Origin: Bacteroides sp.
Lineage (GTDB): Bacteria; Bacteroidota; Bacteroidia; Bacteroidales; UBA7960
Length of the DNA: 64,000 bases
Direction of reading: 5' to 3'
Assembly (NCBI GenBank): GCA_036351255.1
Contig: JAZBOS010000052.1
Coordinates: 122,552-186,551, forward strand
The notes beneath the pieces are model-generated. The model had not been told where the DNA came from, did no database searches, and was given only the letters and a program-made list of their open reading frames with translations. Position 1 is the first letter of the stretch. Every line of letters starts with the position of its first letter. Of this stretch, positions 17,009-26,691 are shown in pieces. The position numbers and the translations under genes are program-made.

Positions 17009-18895
17009 CTAGATCATATTCTTTTTCCACCAGTATTGAAAAACCAGTAAACCCCATAGCCTTGCAGGAGCGTCCCCCGGATTCCTTGAATTCAGTTGCT
17101 GAATCAGGCGCTGAACCTCCTGAAGGTTGAAAATACCCTGCTCGATAATCAGTGGCTCAGCCAGCAGGTCGTCCTCGATCAGACTTTTCAATTCATTGCG
17201 AAACCAGCGAAGCAAGGGTACTTCAAAACCCTGCTTATTCCGATTGAATAATTCTGGCGGCAACTCATCCCTGAATGCCTCACGAAGGATCTTTTTCCGG
17301 GCATTCCTGTCTATCTTGTAGGCTTCCGGCAGGGAAAACACAAAGTCCACAAACTCGTGATCCAGAAAAGGGACCCGCACTTCCAGGGAATTGGCCATCG
17401 ACATCATATCTACCTTCGTAAGCATATCGTAAGGCAGTACAAGCTGGGTGTCGGTCTGCAAGACCCCGGTGATGGTACCTCCCTGCGAAAGGTTTTTTAA
17501 CCACTGCTCCTTGCGTTTTTCCAATATTGTGGTGTCTCCTTCCATAAGAAAGATTTTTGAAACCTCAACGGTCCGTGTGAAACCTGCCCACTGCCAGTAT
17601 CTTTCCGTTGCCGGAAGCTTCATGCCGCTGGTAAATCGGTTGAGTTGTCTGAATTTATTCAGGAGGAAGCTGTTTCTCGACTGGGGCAGACGCGAAAGAA
17701 GCGGGTGCAAGGGCAAAAGCATCTTTTCAGGAAGACTCGGGTTCAGTGTCTTCCATTCTGCACGGTGTTTGTTATAGCCTGCAAACAATTCATCAGCTCC
17801 ATCGCCGGACAAGGCTACGGTCACCTTCTTCCGGGTTTCACGGCTTAGAATATATACCGCAAGGGCCGAAGAATCAGCGAAGGGCTCATCGGTATAATCC
17901 AGGACTTCGAAAATACTTCCCAGCAAATCATCTGTGGTAAGCCTGAACTCCGTATGATTTGTTCCGTGCATCTTTGCTACGGCCCGTGCATAATGGGTTT
18001 CATCAAACAAGGGCTCATCACGGAAACCTATGGAGAAGGTATTCAGCCCTTTGACCTCTTTGGCTGCAAGCGCGGTAATAATGCTGCTGTCAATGCCCCC
18101 GCTAAGAAAGGCACCCAGTGGGACATCTGCCACCAAGCGTTTCCTGACCGCTACTGCTAATTTCTCCCGTAAGGTCTGCTTTGCTTTATCATACGAGATT
18201 TTCTCAGGATCAAGGGGGTTTGGCAGGAGCGTGTAATATTCTTTTTCTTCAATCCCTTTGTGGCTTAACTTTATGTAATGCCCGGACATGAGTTTGAAGA
18301 CATTGTCAAAAATAGTCCAGGGTCCCGGTATGTAATTTAAATGCAGGTAAGCCGAAAGTGAAGCTTTGTCAATTATTTTTGGTATTCCCATGGCGAGCAG
18401 GGCTTTCATCTCGGAAGCAAAAAGGAACTTTTCCCCGTTTTGATGAAAGAACAGGGGTTTTATCCCATAGCGGTCGCGCGCCACCAAAAGTGTCTCTTCC
18501 TGCCTGTCGTAAAAACCAAAGGAAAAAAACCCATTTAAGTCCTTCAACCCATCCGCCCCTTTTTCAATGAGCCAGAAAAGCAACACTTCGGTGTCGCTTT
18601 CCGAACGGAAATTGATGTTTTTTTGCTTCAGCTGCTCTTTCAGGGCACGGAAATTATAAATCTCGCCGTTAAACACCAGGGTATAACGTCCCGAAGGATC
18701 ACTGAAAGGCTGGTTGGCTGCGGCTGTGGTATCTATAATGGATAAACGGGTATGCCCCAGGCACACATTCCCCTCTGCATAGGTGCCCCGGCTATCAGGT
18801 CCCCGCAGATGTAACCGCTCCAGGGCCTGGACCATCCCGTTGGGCTTGCTCCGCGCAAAATCATTGAAAAAGAAAATACCTGCTATGCCACACAT
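17009..18895 (-). CDS. asnB: Asparagine synthase (glutamine-hydrolysing)
   Basis: 628 residues when started at the ATG that puts Cys at position 2 (MCGIAGIF). That Cys is the N-terminal nucleophile of class-II glutamine amidotransferases, so the upstream in-frame ATG at 18925 cannot be the functional start. The glutaminase domain spans about 1-200. The synthetase domain carries the PP-loop LSGGIDSS near residue 250. Length is typical of AsnB. AsnB paralogues are often found in polysaccharide loci, where they may amidate a sugar acid or supply asparagine; location at the head of this run makes the former possible. Confidence 0.9.
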   Translation of the reverse strand: MCGIAGIFFFNDFARSKPNGMVQALERLHLRGPDSRGTYAEGNVCLGHTRLSIIDTTAAANQPFSDPSGRYTLVFNGEIYNFRALKEQLKQKNINFRSESDTEVLLFWLIEKGADGLKDLNGFFSFGFYDRQEETLLVARDRYGIKPLFFHQNGEKFLFASEMKALLAMGIPKIIDKASLSAYLHLNYIPGPWTIFDNVFKLMSGHYIKLSHKGIEEKEYYTLLPNPLDPEKISYDKAKQTLREKLAVAVRKRLVADVPLGAFLSGGIDSSIITALAAKEVKGLNTFSIGFRDEPLFDETHYARAVAKMHGTNHTEFRLTTDDLLGSIFEVLDYTDEPFADSSALAVYILSRETRKKVTVALSGDGADELFAGYNKHRAEWKTLNPSLPEKMLLPLHPLLSRLPQSRNSFLLNKFRQLNRFTSGMKLPATERYWQWAGFTRTVEVSKIFLMEGDTTILEKRKEQWLKNLSQGGTITGVLQTDTQLVLPYDMLTKVDMMSMANSLEVRVPFLDHEFVDFVFSLPEAYKIDRNARKKILREAFRDELPPELFNRNKQGFEVPLLRWFRNELKSLIEDDLLAEPLIIEQGIFNLQEVQRLIQQLNSRNPGDAPARLWGLLVFQYWWKKNMI

Positions 18896-18916
18896 GGTGC
18901 CTGTTTCATAAAACAG

Positions 18917-18957
18917 AAAAAGCACGGCAGGAAGTCATGGCCTTGCTGTGCTTTTTC
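18917..18957. terminator. Bidirectional terminator-like hairpin between lpdA and asnB
   Basis: An 11-bp stem with two G-T wobbles (18921-18931 with 18942-18952) has an A-run on its left and a T-run on its right, so it can terminate on either strand. Its position just past the lpdA stop makes lpdA the likely user. Confidence 0.7.
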
Positions 18958-18998
18958 ATCATTGTTATTTCGTCAGAAAATAGGTGTTCCCTGAATCT

Positions 18999-20390
18999 TT
19001 AAATGTGTATAACTTCATCATAAGCAGCCGCTGCGGCCTCCATGATGGCTTCCGACATCGTCGGGTGGGGGTGCACCGCTTTGATGATCTCGTGGGCAGT
19101 CGTTTCAAGTTTGCGTGCAACAACTGCTTCGGCAATCATTTCCGTGACATTGGCACCTATCATATGCACGCCCAGTAACTCACCGTATTTGGCATCGAAG
19201 ATGACCTTGACAAAGCCTTCCTTACTCCCTGCTGCACTGGCCTTTCCCGAGGCAGTGAAAGGGAACTTGCCTACCTTAAGCTCATAGCCGGCCTCTTTGG
19301 CAGCAGCTTCGGTGTAGCCCACGGAAGCCACCTCAGGAACACTGTAGGTGCAGCCTGGAATGTTGTTGTAATCCATCGGCTCAGGATCGTGACCTGCCAT
19401 CTTTTCCACACATATGATTCCTTCCGCTGATGCTACATGTGCCAGGGCCTGCCCGGGAACCACATCCCCAATGGCATAATAACCTTCAACATTGGTCCGG
19501 TAATATTCATCTACCAGGATCTTTCCCTTCTCTGTCTTGATCCCGGTTTCTTCAAGTCCAATACCTTCTATGTTGGTGGAAATGCCAACGGCTGAAAGCA
19601 CTATGTCAGCTTCAATGGTTTCTTCGCCTTTCTTGGTCTTTACCAGGACTTTGCATTTTTTTCCGCTGGTATCCACCGATTTGACCTCACTGGAGGTCAT
19701 CACCTTCATTTTCGATTTTTTGAACGAGCGTTCCAGTTGCTTGGAAACTTCTTCATCCTCCAGGGGTACAATATTCGGCAAGTATTCAATAAGGGTTACC
19801 TGTGTGCCGATGGTGTTATAAAAATAGGCAAATTCTGTACCAATGGCGCCTGAGCCAACCACAACCATACTCTCGGGCTGTTTGTCAAGCACCATGGCTT
19901 CACGGTAACCAATGATCTTCTTCCCGTCAATGGGCAGATTGGGAAGCTGGCGGCTTTTTGCCCCCGTTGCAATGATGATATTTTTGGCTTCATAGGTAGT
20001 CGTTTTTCCATCCTCGGCCTTGACTTCCAGCTTTTTACCAGGCACGACTTTGCCGAATCCCTGGATCAGATCAATCTTGTTCTTCTTGAACAGGAATTGA
20101 ACCCCTTTGCTCATACCTTCTGCCACCTCGCGGCTTCTTTTTACCATGGAAGGGAGGTCGGCCTTGGCTTGGCCATCCAACTTGATGCCATAATCTCCGG
20201 CGTGGTTCAGGTAATCGAATACCTGAGCGCTTTTCAACAGGGCCTTGGTAGGGATACAGCCCCAGTTGAGGCAAACCCCACCCAATTCCGATTTTTCAAC
20301 AACGCCTACTTTCAGCCCCAGCTGCGATGCCCTGATGGCCGCAACATATCCTCCGGGCCCACTGCCCAGCACGATCAAATCATAGCTCAT
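18999..20390 (-). CDS. lpdA: Dihydrolipoyl dehydrogenase
   Basis: 463 residues. Reoxidises dihydrolipoamide in 2-oxoacid dehydrogenase and glycine cleavage complexes, passing electrons through FAD to NAD. Visible: FAD-binding GSGPGGYVAAIRA at the N terminus, redox disulphide GGVCLNWGCIPTKALL (C-x4-C), NAD-binding GSGAIGTEFAYF, and the C-terminal His-Glu pair in HPHPTMSE. It is the last gene of a three-gene minus-strand run after GGGP synthase (28-bp gap) and ends at a terminator hairpin. Confidence 0.97.
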   Translation of the reverse strand: MSYDLIVLGSGPGGYVAAIRASQLGLKVGVVEKSELGGVCLNWGCIPTKALLKSAQVFDYLNHAGDYGIKLDGQAKADLPSMVKRSREVAEGMSKGVQFLFKKNKIDLIQGFGKVVPGKKLEVKAEDGKTTTYEAKNIIIATGAKSRQLPNLPIDGKKIIGYREAMVLDKQPESMVVVGSGAIGTEFAYFYNTIGTQVTLIEYLPNIVPLEDEEVSKQLERSFKKSKMKVMTSSEVKSVDTSGKKCKVLVKTKKGEETIEADIVLSAVGISTNIEGIGLEETGIKTEKGKILVDEYYRTNVEGYYAIGDVVPGQALAHVASAEGIICVEKMAGHDPEPMDYNNIPGCTYSVPEVASVGYTEAAAKEAGYELKVGKFPFTASGKASAAGSKEGFVKVIFDAKYGELLGVHMIGANVTEMIAEAVVARKLETTAHEIIKAVHPHPTMSEAIMEAAAAAYDEVIHI

Positions 20391-20418
20391 ATCACAATTG
20401 TTTATTTTTCTAAATTGC

Positions 20419-21198
20419 TTACACGAATTTAATATTTTTTTCGCGGTTTATGGCATTCAGTTCCTGTTTCGCCTGTGAAACCTCAAGGATAATTTCTGGG
20501 TGGGTTTCTGCTGCATTGCCAATGGTGATGATATCTGCACCAGCCTCCCAAGTCTCATAAGCCGTCTCTGCCGTTCGGATACCACCCCCCACGATAAGGG
20601 GCACAGCAATGCTTCCCCTCACAGTCATTACCATATCCATTGGAACCGGATGCAAGGCTCCGCTGCCCGCATCCATAAAAATAACCCTTAATCCAAGCAT
20701 GGTCCCTGCCATGGCTGTCGAAACAGCGATATCCGTTTTATCGAATGGAATGGGCATGGTATTGCTCATGTATTGTACTGAGGTGATCTTCCCGCTTTCC
20801 ACCAGCATATAGCCCGTAGGGATGATCTCCAGGCCGCTCTGGCGGATCATTGAAGCCGCCACGACATGGTTGCCGATCAGCATATCGGGATTTCTGCCCG
20901 AAATCAGCGACAGCAGCAGCAAGGCATCGGCTTTTTCATCGATTTGAAAAACAGAACCCGGGAAAAGCACCAAGGGAAGCTCACATTGTTTTTTTACCTC
21001 TTCAATGCAAAAGGTAAGGTTGTCGCGCGTCAGCAGGCTGCCGCCAATGAAAATATAATCAACGCCCGATTTGCAGGCCAACCCTGATATCTCTTCCAGG
21101 CTCGATCGCGTGCTCTTGTCAGGATCTACCAGAATGGCTAATTGCTTCTTCTTTTGCCTGGTTTTTTCTTCTATGTTTTCTAATATGTGCATGATCAT
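20419..21198 (-). CDS. Geranylgeranylglyceryl phosphate synthase family protein (group II)
   Basis: 259 residues of the PcrB/GGGPS TIM-barrel family. It joins a polyprenyl diphosphate to sn-glycerol-1-phosphate, the first ether-bond step best known from archaeal lipids. Family features: AILVDPDK at the N terminus, the phosphate-binding GGGIRTAETA, DIITIGNA near the C terminus and an MPIPFDKTDIA segment. Bacteroidota enzymes of this group are known to have GGGP synthase activity with unclear physiological role. It sits between a phosphopantetheinyl transferase and lpdA; a function shared with these neighbours is not evident. Confidence 0.88.
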   Translation of the reverse strand: MIMHILENIEEKTRQKKKQLAILVDPDKSTRSSLEEISGLACKSGVDYIFIGGSLLTRDNLTFCIEEVKKQCELPLVLFPGSVFQIDEKADALLLLSLISGRNPDMLIGNHVVAASMIRQSGLEIIPTGYMLVESGKITSVQYMSNTMPIPFDKTDIAVSTAMAGTMLGLRVIFMDAGSGALHPVPMDMVMTVRGSIAVPLIVGGGIRTAETAYETWEAGADIITIGNAAETHPEIILEVSQAKQELNAINREKNIKFV

Positions 21199-21213
21199 TT
21201 TGAAATGGCCAGC

Positions 21214-21852
21214 CTAACGGTCGACCGCATAAACAAGAATATAATCTTCAAGTGTCTGATAAGCGACATCATAAACCTGGGTGCCCTCTTTTCCGGTGAT
21301 CTCTCCCCGGATGGCCCCCTGTCCTTCAAATTCAAATGGAAAGATACGGATATGTTCCCTGAACTGCAAGTCGCGTCGCCCGTGTAATTTAAATAAGGCT
21401 TCCTTGGCAGCCCAGATCACATACAAACCTTCCATGGCGTGTGAGGAGAAAACAATACGCAATTCACAATCGTTCAAGAACTTATGAGCTACCTTAAATA
21501 TCTTGGGGCTCATTTGCTCAATGTCGATGCCCACGTTTTTACTCCCGCTGGCGATTAAGGCCGAAAATTTGCCTGAATGGGTGACGGAAATGTGCCTTAC
21601 CCCGTTGTTCAGATAAGGCTTGCCATCTTTGTCGTATTCAATCCCTGTCAGTTCGCCCGGCCTGATCAGGTGGGGCAGGATCAGCCTGTAGCTGAGCCAG
21701 TGCTGCCTGCGCGTATCCGATCGTAAATATGAGTAATATTTGAGTTCCTGCTCGGAGAGATTTACGCTTTTCCAAAGTTCTTCCACCGTCTCACTGATCT
21801 CCCAGACCCCAAGGGCGGCATCTTCAAGTTTTTTTTTCAGGAAGAGACTCAT
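21214..21852 (-). CDS. 4'-Phosphopantetheinyl transferase (Sfp superfamily)
   Basis: 212 residues. Transfers phosphopantetheine from CoA to a Ser of acyl or peptidyl carrier proteins. The family motifs NVGIDIE and WAAKEALFK supply the magnesium ligands and catalytic Lys/Glu; ISVTHSG precedes them. The length is that of the Sfp/HetI-like class rather than AcpS, so it may serve a secondary carrier protein or the main ACP. It is the first gene of the run followed by GGGP synthase (15-bp gap) and lpdA. Confidence 0.92.
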   Translation of the reverse strand: MSLFLKKKLEDAALGVWEISETVEELWKSVNLSEQELKYYSYLRSDTRRQHWLSYRLILPHLIRPGELTGIEYDKDGKPYLNNGVRHISVTHSGKFSALIASGSKNVGIDIEQMSPKIFKVAHKFLNDCELRIVFSSHAMEGLYVIWAAKEALFKLHGRRDLQFREHIRIFPFEFEGQGAIRGEITGKEGTQVYDVAYQTLEDYILVYAVDR

Positions 21853-21989
21853 TTGGTATGTATTAAAAACCTGGAAAAAGGTTTCATAAAAAAAAGTATA
21901 TCGGGAACCATTTTCCGGGGAACCATCGGCATCCTGGCTTGTGTTCCTGCCAATACTTCATTATCTGTTTCCCTTCTGCGGGAATGTAT

Positions 21990-21997
21990 TATCTTTG
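21990..21997 (+). promoter_or_regulatory. -7 promoter element (TATCTTTG) for ahcY
   Basis: Exact TAnnTTTG match, 28 nt before the ahcY ATG. No -33 TTG at standard distance; the 173-bp gap to the divergent phosphopantetheinyl transferase gene shows no recognisable riboswitch. Confidence 0.5.
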
Positions 21998-22025
21998 CAA
22001 AACAAAAATCAAAGGTAAAAAATAA

Positions 22026-23447
<1,422 letters not shown>

Positions 23448-23525
23448 TATCCCTTAGAAGCCCCCCTGCCTTTAATTCCTGAAAGTAGGAAATCCAGGGG
23501 TCTCTTCAAACGGAACTTTAAAAGG

Positions 23526-23572
23526 TCCCGGATGTGAGCCGAAAGAGGCTTCGTATCCGGGATTTTTCTTTA
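23526..23572 (+). terminator. Rho-independent terminator after ahcY
   Basis: TCCCGGAT (23526-23533) pairs with ATCCGGGA (23555-23562), with an inner AGCC/GGCT stem, followed by TTTTTCTTT. Confidence 0.85.
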
Positions 23573-23584
23573 TATGGCCTGGCC

Positions 23585-23661
23585 TGGCTCATAGTTAATA
23601 CGGAGTTAATACGGAGTTTATACGGTTTAAACCGTATAAACTCCGTATTAACTATGACTGA
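23585..23661. repeat. Palindromic 11-bp-unit element, copy 1
   Basis: Contains a 42-bp perfect palindrome at 23608-23649 centred on GGTTTAAACC (23624-23633). In 11-bp register outward from the centre, the left arm reads TTATACGGTTT, TAATACGGAGT, TAATACGGAGT, TGGCTCATAGT. The right arm (complement) reads TTATACGGTTT, TAATACGGAGT, TCAGTCATAGT. The left arm therefore has one extra tandem unit, and the outer CATAGTT (23590) and AACTATG (to 23656) still match. It lies in the gap between convergent ahcY and the Rieske-like gene and has no T-run of its own. Confidence 0.85.
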
Positions 23662-23802
23662 AGTTGGAAAAATCAGGGAGAATTGACCGGTTTTGACCAT
23701 AAAAAAAGTATTTGCCGATTACTTTGGGTAAACGCCAGAGGAAAAGTAAAAATGAGGACAGTCAGATATTTAAAATGCAAAAAGTGAGCACTGTTGAGGT
23801 TT

Positions 23803-24228
23803 CTACCAGTTTGTCACCTGCAGGTAGGGGGGATTGTAATAGGTGCGATATTGCTTGAGGGGAAAGGTTGAGGGCCCTTCTACCACAGAGCCGTCAATGA
23901 GGAGGTATTGTGATCCGCAGCAATCGCATTTAGCAAGTGGCGGGTCTTCCACCGTAACAATGCCGCAGGGGTCGAAGGGATGGAAGGGGCAGGCCCGGTC
24001 GAAAGCCGTGAATTCATCAATGCTCCAGCGATAAATGATAATGCCCTTATACCCACCGCTAAAGAAGGCCCAGCCACCGATACCGTTCAACTCAATATAT
24101 TGGGTAGAATCCAGGTTAATGGTAAATTCAACCCTGTAATCCGGAACGGGGTGATCTTCCTTCCCGCACGATATGGGAAGGAAAAGCAGGGTGCTGAACA
24201 AGGTCAATAATAACAGGTTTCTGAGCAT
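23803..24228 (-). CDS. Rieske-like lipoprotein with altered cluster ligands
   Basis: 141 residues when started at ATG 24228. This gives a lipoprotein signal (MLRNLLLLTLF...FLPISC) with lipobox Cys21. The C-terminal half resembles a Rieske [2Fe-2S] domain: CPFHP as box 1 and CDCCGSQYLLIDG as box 2, followed by the GPSTFPLKQY segment typical of the fold. Box 2 has Cys where CPCHGS Rieske proteins have His, so the ligand set would be three Cys and one His. A -7 box at 24317-24324 would place transcription start downstream of the upstream in-frame ATG at 24315, supporting the shorter form. Partner proteins are unknown. Confidence 0.65.
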   Translation of the reverse strand: MLRNLLLLTLFSTLLFLPISCGKEDHPVPDYRVEFTINLDSTQYIELNGIGGWAFFSGGYKGIIIYRWSIDEFTAFDRACPFHPFDPCGIVTVEDPPLAKCDCCGSQYLLIDGSVVEGPSTFPLKQYRTYYNPPYLQVTNW

Positions 24229-24316
24229 CCGGTTTTTGAAAGTGGAATTAAACCCCTTGCGGATTCCGGTTTGGTTAAAAAACGGCAAGGTTACGGGTTT
24301 GTTTCCCGTTTCCATG

Positions 24317-24324
24317 CAAAATTA
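24317..24324 (-). promoter_or_regulatory. -7 promoter element (TAATTTTG) for Rieske-like gene
   Basis: Exact TAnnTTTG match on the minus strand, giving a leader of roughly 85 nt to the ATG at 24228. No -33 TTG seen. Confidence 0.4.
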
Positions 24325-24403
24325 CCAATAAAATGGTATTTTTGTTAAAATAATAGGGCCTCTGGTTTCGTTAGCTTACTGAAAATCAGTTTTTTTAATT
24401 ATT

Positions 24404-24682
24404 ATGCGGATTTTTGTATATCTTTTGATTTTTTTCCTTCCTTTGTTTGGGTGCCAATCAAACCGGCAGGCGATCCGTGCCGAGCGTAAGGCAGAGAAGG
24501 TCGAAAAACAAAGGGACCGTGAGGCCATGCAGGCATACGAGACAGGGCTCGATCGCCATTTAAGCCTTCAAACGCCCGATACCCGGGACCGGATGAAGGC
24601 CAACCGGAAAAGAAGCGAACAATGGCTGAAACCCAAAAAAAGAGACCCCTTTTATAAACGGTGGTTTAAAAAAAGAAGGTAA
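24404..24682 (+). CDS. Small basic lipoprotein, function unknown
   Basis: 92 residues. A hydrophobic N terminus ending FLPLFGCQS gives a lipobox with Cys17. The remainder is highly charged and Arg/Lys-rich (predicted helical, ending in a WFKKRR-type tail). No recognised domain. It is followed after 13 nt by another envelope-type gene on the same strand, probably co-transcribed. A basic lipoprotein could bind nucleic acid, LPS or anionic glycan, but nothing in the sequence decides this. Confidence 0.6.
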   Translation: MRIFVYLLIFFLPLFGCQSNRQAIRAERKAEKVEKQRDREAMQAYETGLDRHLSLQTPDTRDRMKANRKRSEQWLKPKKRDPFYKRWFKKRR

Positions 24683-24695
24683 AACATAATAGGTT

Positions 24696-25229
24696 ATGGA
24701 AGATTTTGTATATATCATTCTAGTCATTGCCTGGCTGGTTGTCAGCATCATGAAAAGAAAATCAAAAAACCAGGCGCCTGCCAAACCCACTCCTGCATCT
24801 CGTCCGCAGCAGGCAAGCCCTCCACGCGAATTTGACCTGGAGGAAGCGCTGAAAGAAATGTTTGGAGGAAAGCCAGCATCCAAGCCTGAGCCTGCTCCGG
24901 AGCCTGTGGCCCAAAGGGCCCCTGCTGAAACCGTTTTTGAAAACCAGGAGCCTGAATATGAATCAATGGCCGAAGAGCTCAGTACTTACCAGGAGCCTGT
25001 CTATCAAACCATTAAGGCCCCTGGTTCTGTTCCTGAGGAATACCAGTTCTCTACCGAAGTTCGCGACCAGACGATTGAAGATTTGATCCGTGCCAATGCA
25101 GCTGAAGAAGCCCGCTTGCAGGCCGCCGAAGAAATGCTGGAAGCTGAGGCCTTGCGTGCTGCTGACATTGATTTCGATGCCCGCAAAGCAGTGATCTTTT
25201 CAGAGATCATCAACAGAAAGTATTCCTGA
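24696..25229 (+). CDS. Single-pass membrane protein with acidic, Pro/Ala/Glu-rich tail
   Basis: 177 residues. An N-terminal membrane helix (about 3-20, FVYIILVIAWLVVSIM) is followed by a short basic stretch (KRKSKN), then a low-complexity Pro/Ala/Glu-rich region. A C-terminal segment ends KAVIFSEIINRKYS. That last motif (A-V-I-x-SEIxNRKY) recurs at the end of many small Bacteroidota membrane proteins of unknown role. Likely inner-membrane anchored with a cytoplasmic tail. It forms a pair with the preceding lipoprotein gene and is followed by a terminator. Confidence 0.7.
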   Translation: MEDFVYIILVIAWLVVSIMKRKSKNQAPAKPTPASRPQQASPPREFDLEEALKEMFGGKPASKPEPAPEPVAQRAPAETVFENQEPEYESMAEELSTYQEPVYQTIKAPGSVPEEYQFSTEVRDQTIEDLIRANAAEEARLQAAEEMLEAEALRAADIDFDARKAVIFSEIINRKYS

Positions 25230-25290
25230 TTTTTATTTGCAGATTATTGTTTTATTACTTACATTTGCTAAGTATTTAAATCCTAGTTCT

Positions 25291-25316
25291 CCCCAGCCCC
25301 GGTTGGGGGTTTTTTC
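25291..25316 (+). terminator. Terminator after the membrane-protein gene
   Basis: Stem CCCCA (25291-25295) with TGGGG (25304-25308), then T-rich TTTTTTC. Short but GC-rich. Confidence 0.6.
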
Positions 25317-25725
25317 TGTTAAGGCCCCGCATGAGGGCAATTACGAAAGTGTTGTCAGTTTTAGGTTACTTTGGCTGCCAGCAGTTTTTTTTTTGCCCTG
25401 CTGGCGAGAAAAATAGCTTGATGAAGAAAAGGTAAAATGAACCTGTTGCAAAAAAATATTGGTGCATACGCTGGTCCTGGTCCGGAGGGCCGGGGCGGAT
25501 TGTACCCTTTGGGCAACAAGGGTTCGGGCCATCTCAATAATCTTTTCTTGTCTGATTTCCCCAAAGTCTTCCTAAACTCCAGTACGCCGGTCTTCCATAT
25601 AAAGACAAGCCTGGAAGGGGGACCGGAAAACAATCGTTAAGATATTCCACGTTTTTTTAAAGTCCCCTTAAACCATACATAAACTGTATGCAAAAGCATT
25701 TTTAATATCATTAATACGCATTGAA
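25317..25725. other. Gene-poor gap before greA
   Basis: About 400 bp with no supported gene. It is AT-rich except for a GC-rich block near 25470-25530, which holds a small hairpin (ACCCTT ... AAGGGT near 25504-25523). Short frames in both directions cross it but lack start context or family resemblance. No tRNA cloverleaf could be drawn. The promoter of greA should lie here, but no TAnnTTTG box was found close to its start. Confidence 0.5.
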
Positions 25726-26199
25726 ATGAACGAAGTGAAGTATTTTACCAAAGAAGGATTACAGAAGCTAAGGGATGAATTGGAGAAGTTAAAGTCGGTC
25801 GAGCGGCCGGCCATCTCGCAGCAAATTGCAGAAGCGCGCGAAAAAGGCGATCTTTCAGAAAATGCCGAGTATGATGCTGCAAAGAATGCACAGGGCATGC
25901 TCGAACTTCGTATCTCCAAGCTCGAAGAGACCCTGAGCAATGCGCGGGTGATAGACGAAAGTCAATTGGATGATAATAAGATATCCATCCTTACCAAGGT
26001 TAAACTGCGTAACTTGAAAAATAAATCGGAGACCTCTTATACGCTGGTACCTGAAAATGAGGCAGACCTGAAAAGCGGGAAGATCTCAGTGAATTCGCCT
26101 GTAGCCAAAGGCTTGCTTGGAAAATCGGTGGGCGAACTGGTTGATATCCAGGTGCCGGCCGGTGTCCTGTCGTTTGAGATCATGGAGATTTCAAGGTAA
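25726..26199 (+). CDS. greA: Transcription elongation factor GreA
   Basis: 157 residues. Stimulates transcript cleavage by stalled RNA polymerase. An N-terminal coiled coil with the acidic tip GDLSENAEYDAAKNAQ (the catalytic DxxE-type residues) is followed by a C-terminal FKBP-like domain with NSPVAKGLLGKSVGE. Full length and well conserved. Ends directly before a strong terminator. Confidence 0.97.
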   Translation: MNEVKYFTKEGLQKLRDELEKLKSVERPAISQQIAEAREKGDLSENAEYDAAKNAQGMLELRISKLEETLSNARVIDESQLDDNKISILTKVKLRNLKNKSETSYTLVPENEADLKSGKISVNSPVAKGLLGKSVGELVDIQVPAGVLSFEIMEISR

Positions 26200-26220
26200 A
26201 GCGATTAAACGCCCAGATTG

Positions 26221-26260
26221 TGCCGGATGGTTTTATCAACAAGCCATCCGGCATTTTTTA
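26221..26260 (+). terminator. Rho-independent terminator after greA
   Basis: A 10-bp perfect stem (TGCCGGATGG at 26221-26230 with CCATCCGGCA at 26244-26253) is followed by TTTTTTATT. Confidence 0.9.
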
Positions 26261-26261
26261 T

Positions 26262-26269
26262 TAATTTTG
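26262..26269 (+). promoter_or_regulatory. -7 promoter element (TAATTTTG) for HIT gene
   Basis: Exact TAnnTTTG match, 23 nt before ATG 26293 and immediately after the greA terminator. It argues against the longer in-frame start at 26218. Confidence 0.55.
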
Positions 26270-26292
26270 ATTTCAACCAAAACAAACTGATC

Positions 26293-26688
26293 ATGGCATC
26301 CATATTTACTAAAATTGTGAACGGGGAGATCCCATGCTATAAGGTGGCCGAAAACGATCATTATCTGGCTTTCCTCGACATCAATCCCCTGGCTAAAGGG
26401 CATACGCTGGTTATCCCCAAAAAGGAAACCGACTATATCTTCGATATTGAAGATGAGGAATACCAGGGCTTGTTCCTGTTTGCCAAAAAGGTGGCCAAAT
26501 CCCTTAAGAAGTGCATACAGTGCGAGAAGATCGGGCTGGCGGTCATTGGCCTGGAGGTGGCCCATGCTCATATCCACCTGGTGCCCATCAACGGGATTTA
26601 CGACATCGATTTCCGTAAGCCCAAACTGAAGTTAGGTCCCGAGGAATATAAAATGATCGCTGAACGGATTGCTGCCCACCTGGAGTAG
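26293..26688 (+). CDS. HIT family nucleotide-binding protein
   Basis: 131 residues from MASIFTKIVNGEIPCYK, the typical Hint-like N terminus. The histidine triad appears as HAHIHLVPI with the catalytic His near residue 95. Proteins of this class hydrolyse adenylylated small molecules such as AMP-lysine or aminoacyl-AMP. The longer in-frame upstream extension would run through the greA terminator and is rejected. Convergent with ruvC, 3 bp apart. Confidence 0.93.
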   Translation: MASIFTKIVNGEIPCYKVAENDHYLAFLDINPLAKGHTLVIPKKETDYIFDIEDEEYQGLFLFAKKVAKSLKKCIQCEKIGLAVIGLEVAHAHIHLVPINGIYDIDFRKPKLKLGPEEYKMIAERIAAHLE

Positions 26689-26691
26689 GCC

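Noticed and set aside
18896..18925. Upstream in-frame ATG of asnB
   Set aside because: Would bury the catalytic Cys, which must be the residue after the initiator Met.
21853..22025. Possible SAH riboswitch upstream of ahcY
   Set aside because: No conserved SAH-riboswitch core or suitable stems seen; only a -7 box is supported.
23585..23661. Palindromic elements as simple Rho-independent terminators
   Set aside because: They lack T-runs, are AT-rich at the centre, and copies 1 and 3 sit beside separate canonical terminators.
25361..25640. Short overlapping frames on both strands before greA
   Set aside because: They contradict each other, have no plausible start regions and no family resemblance.
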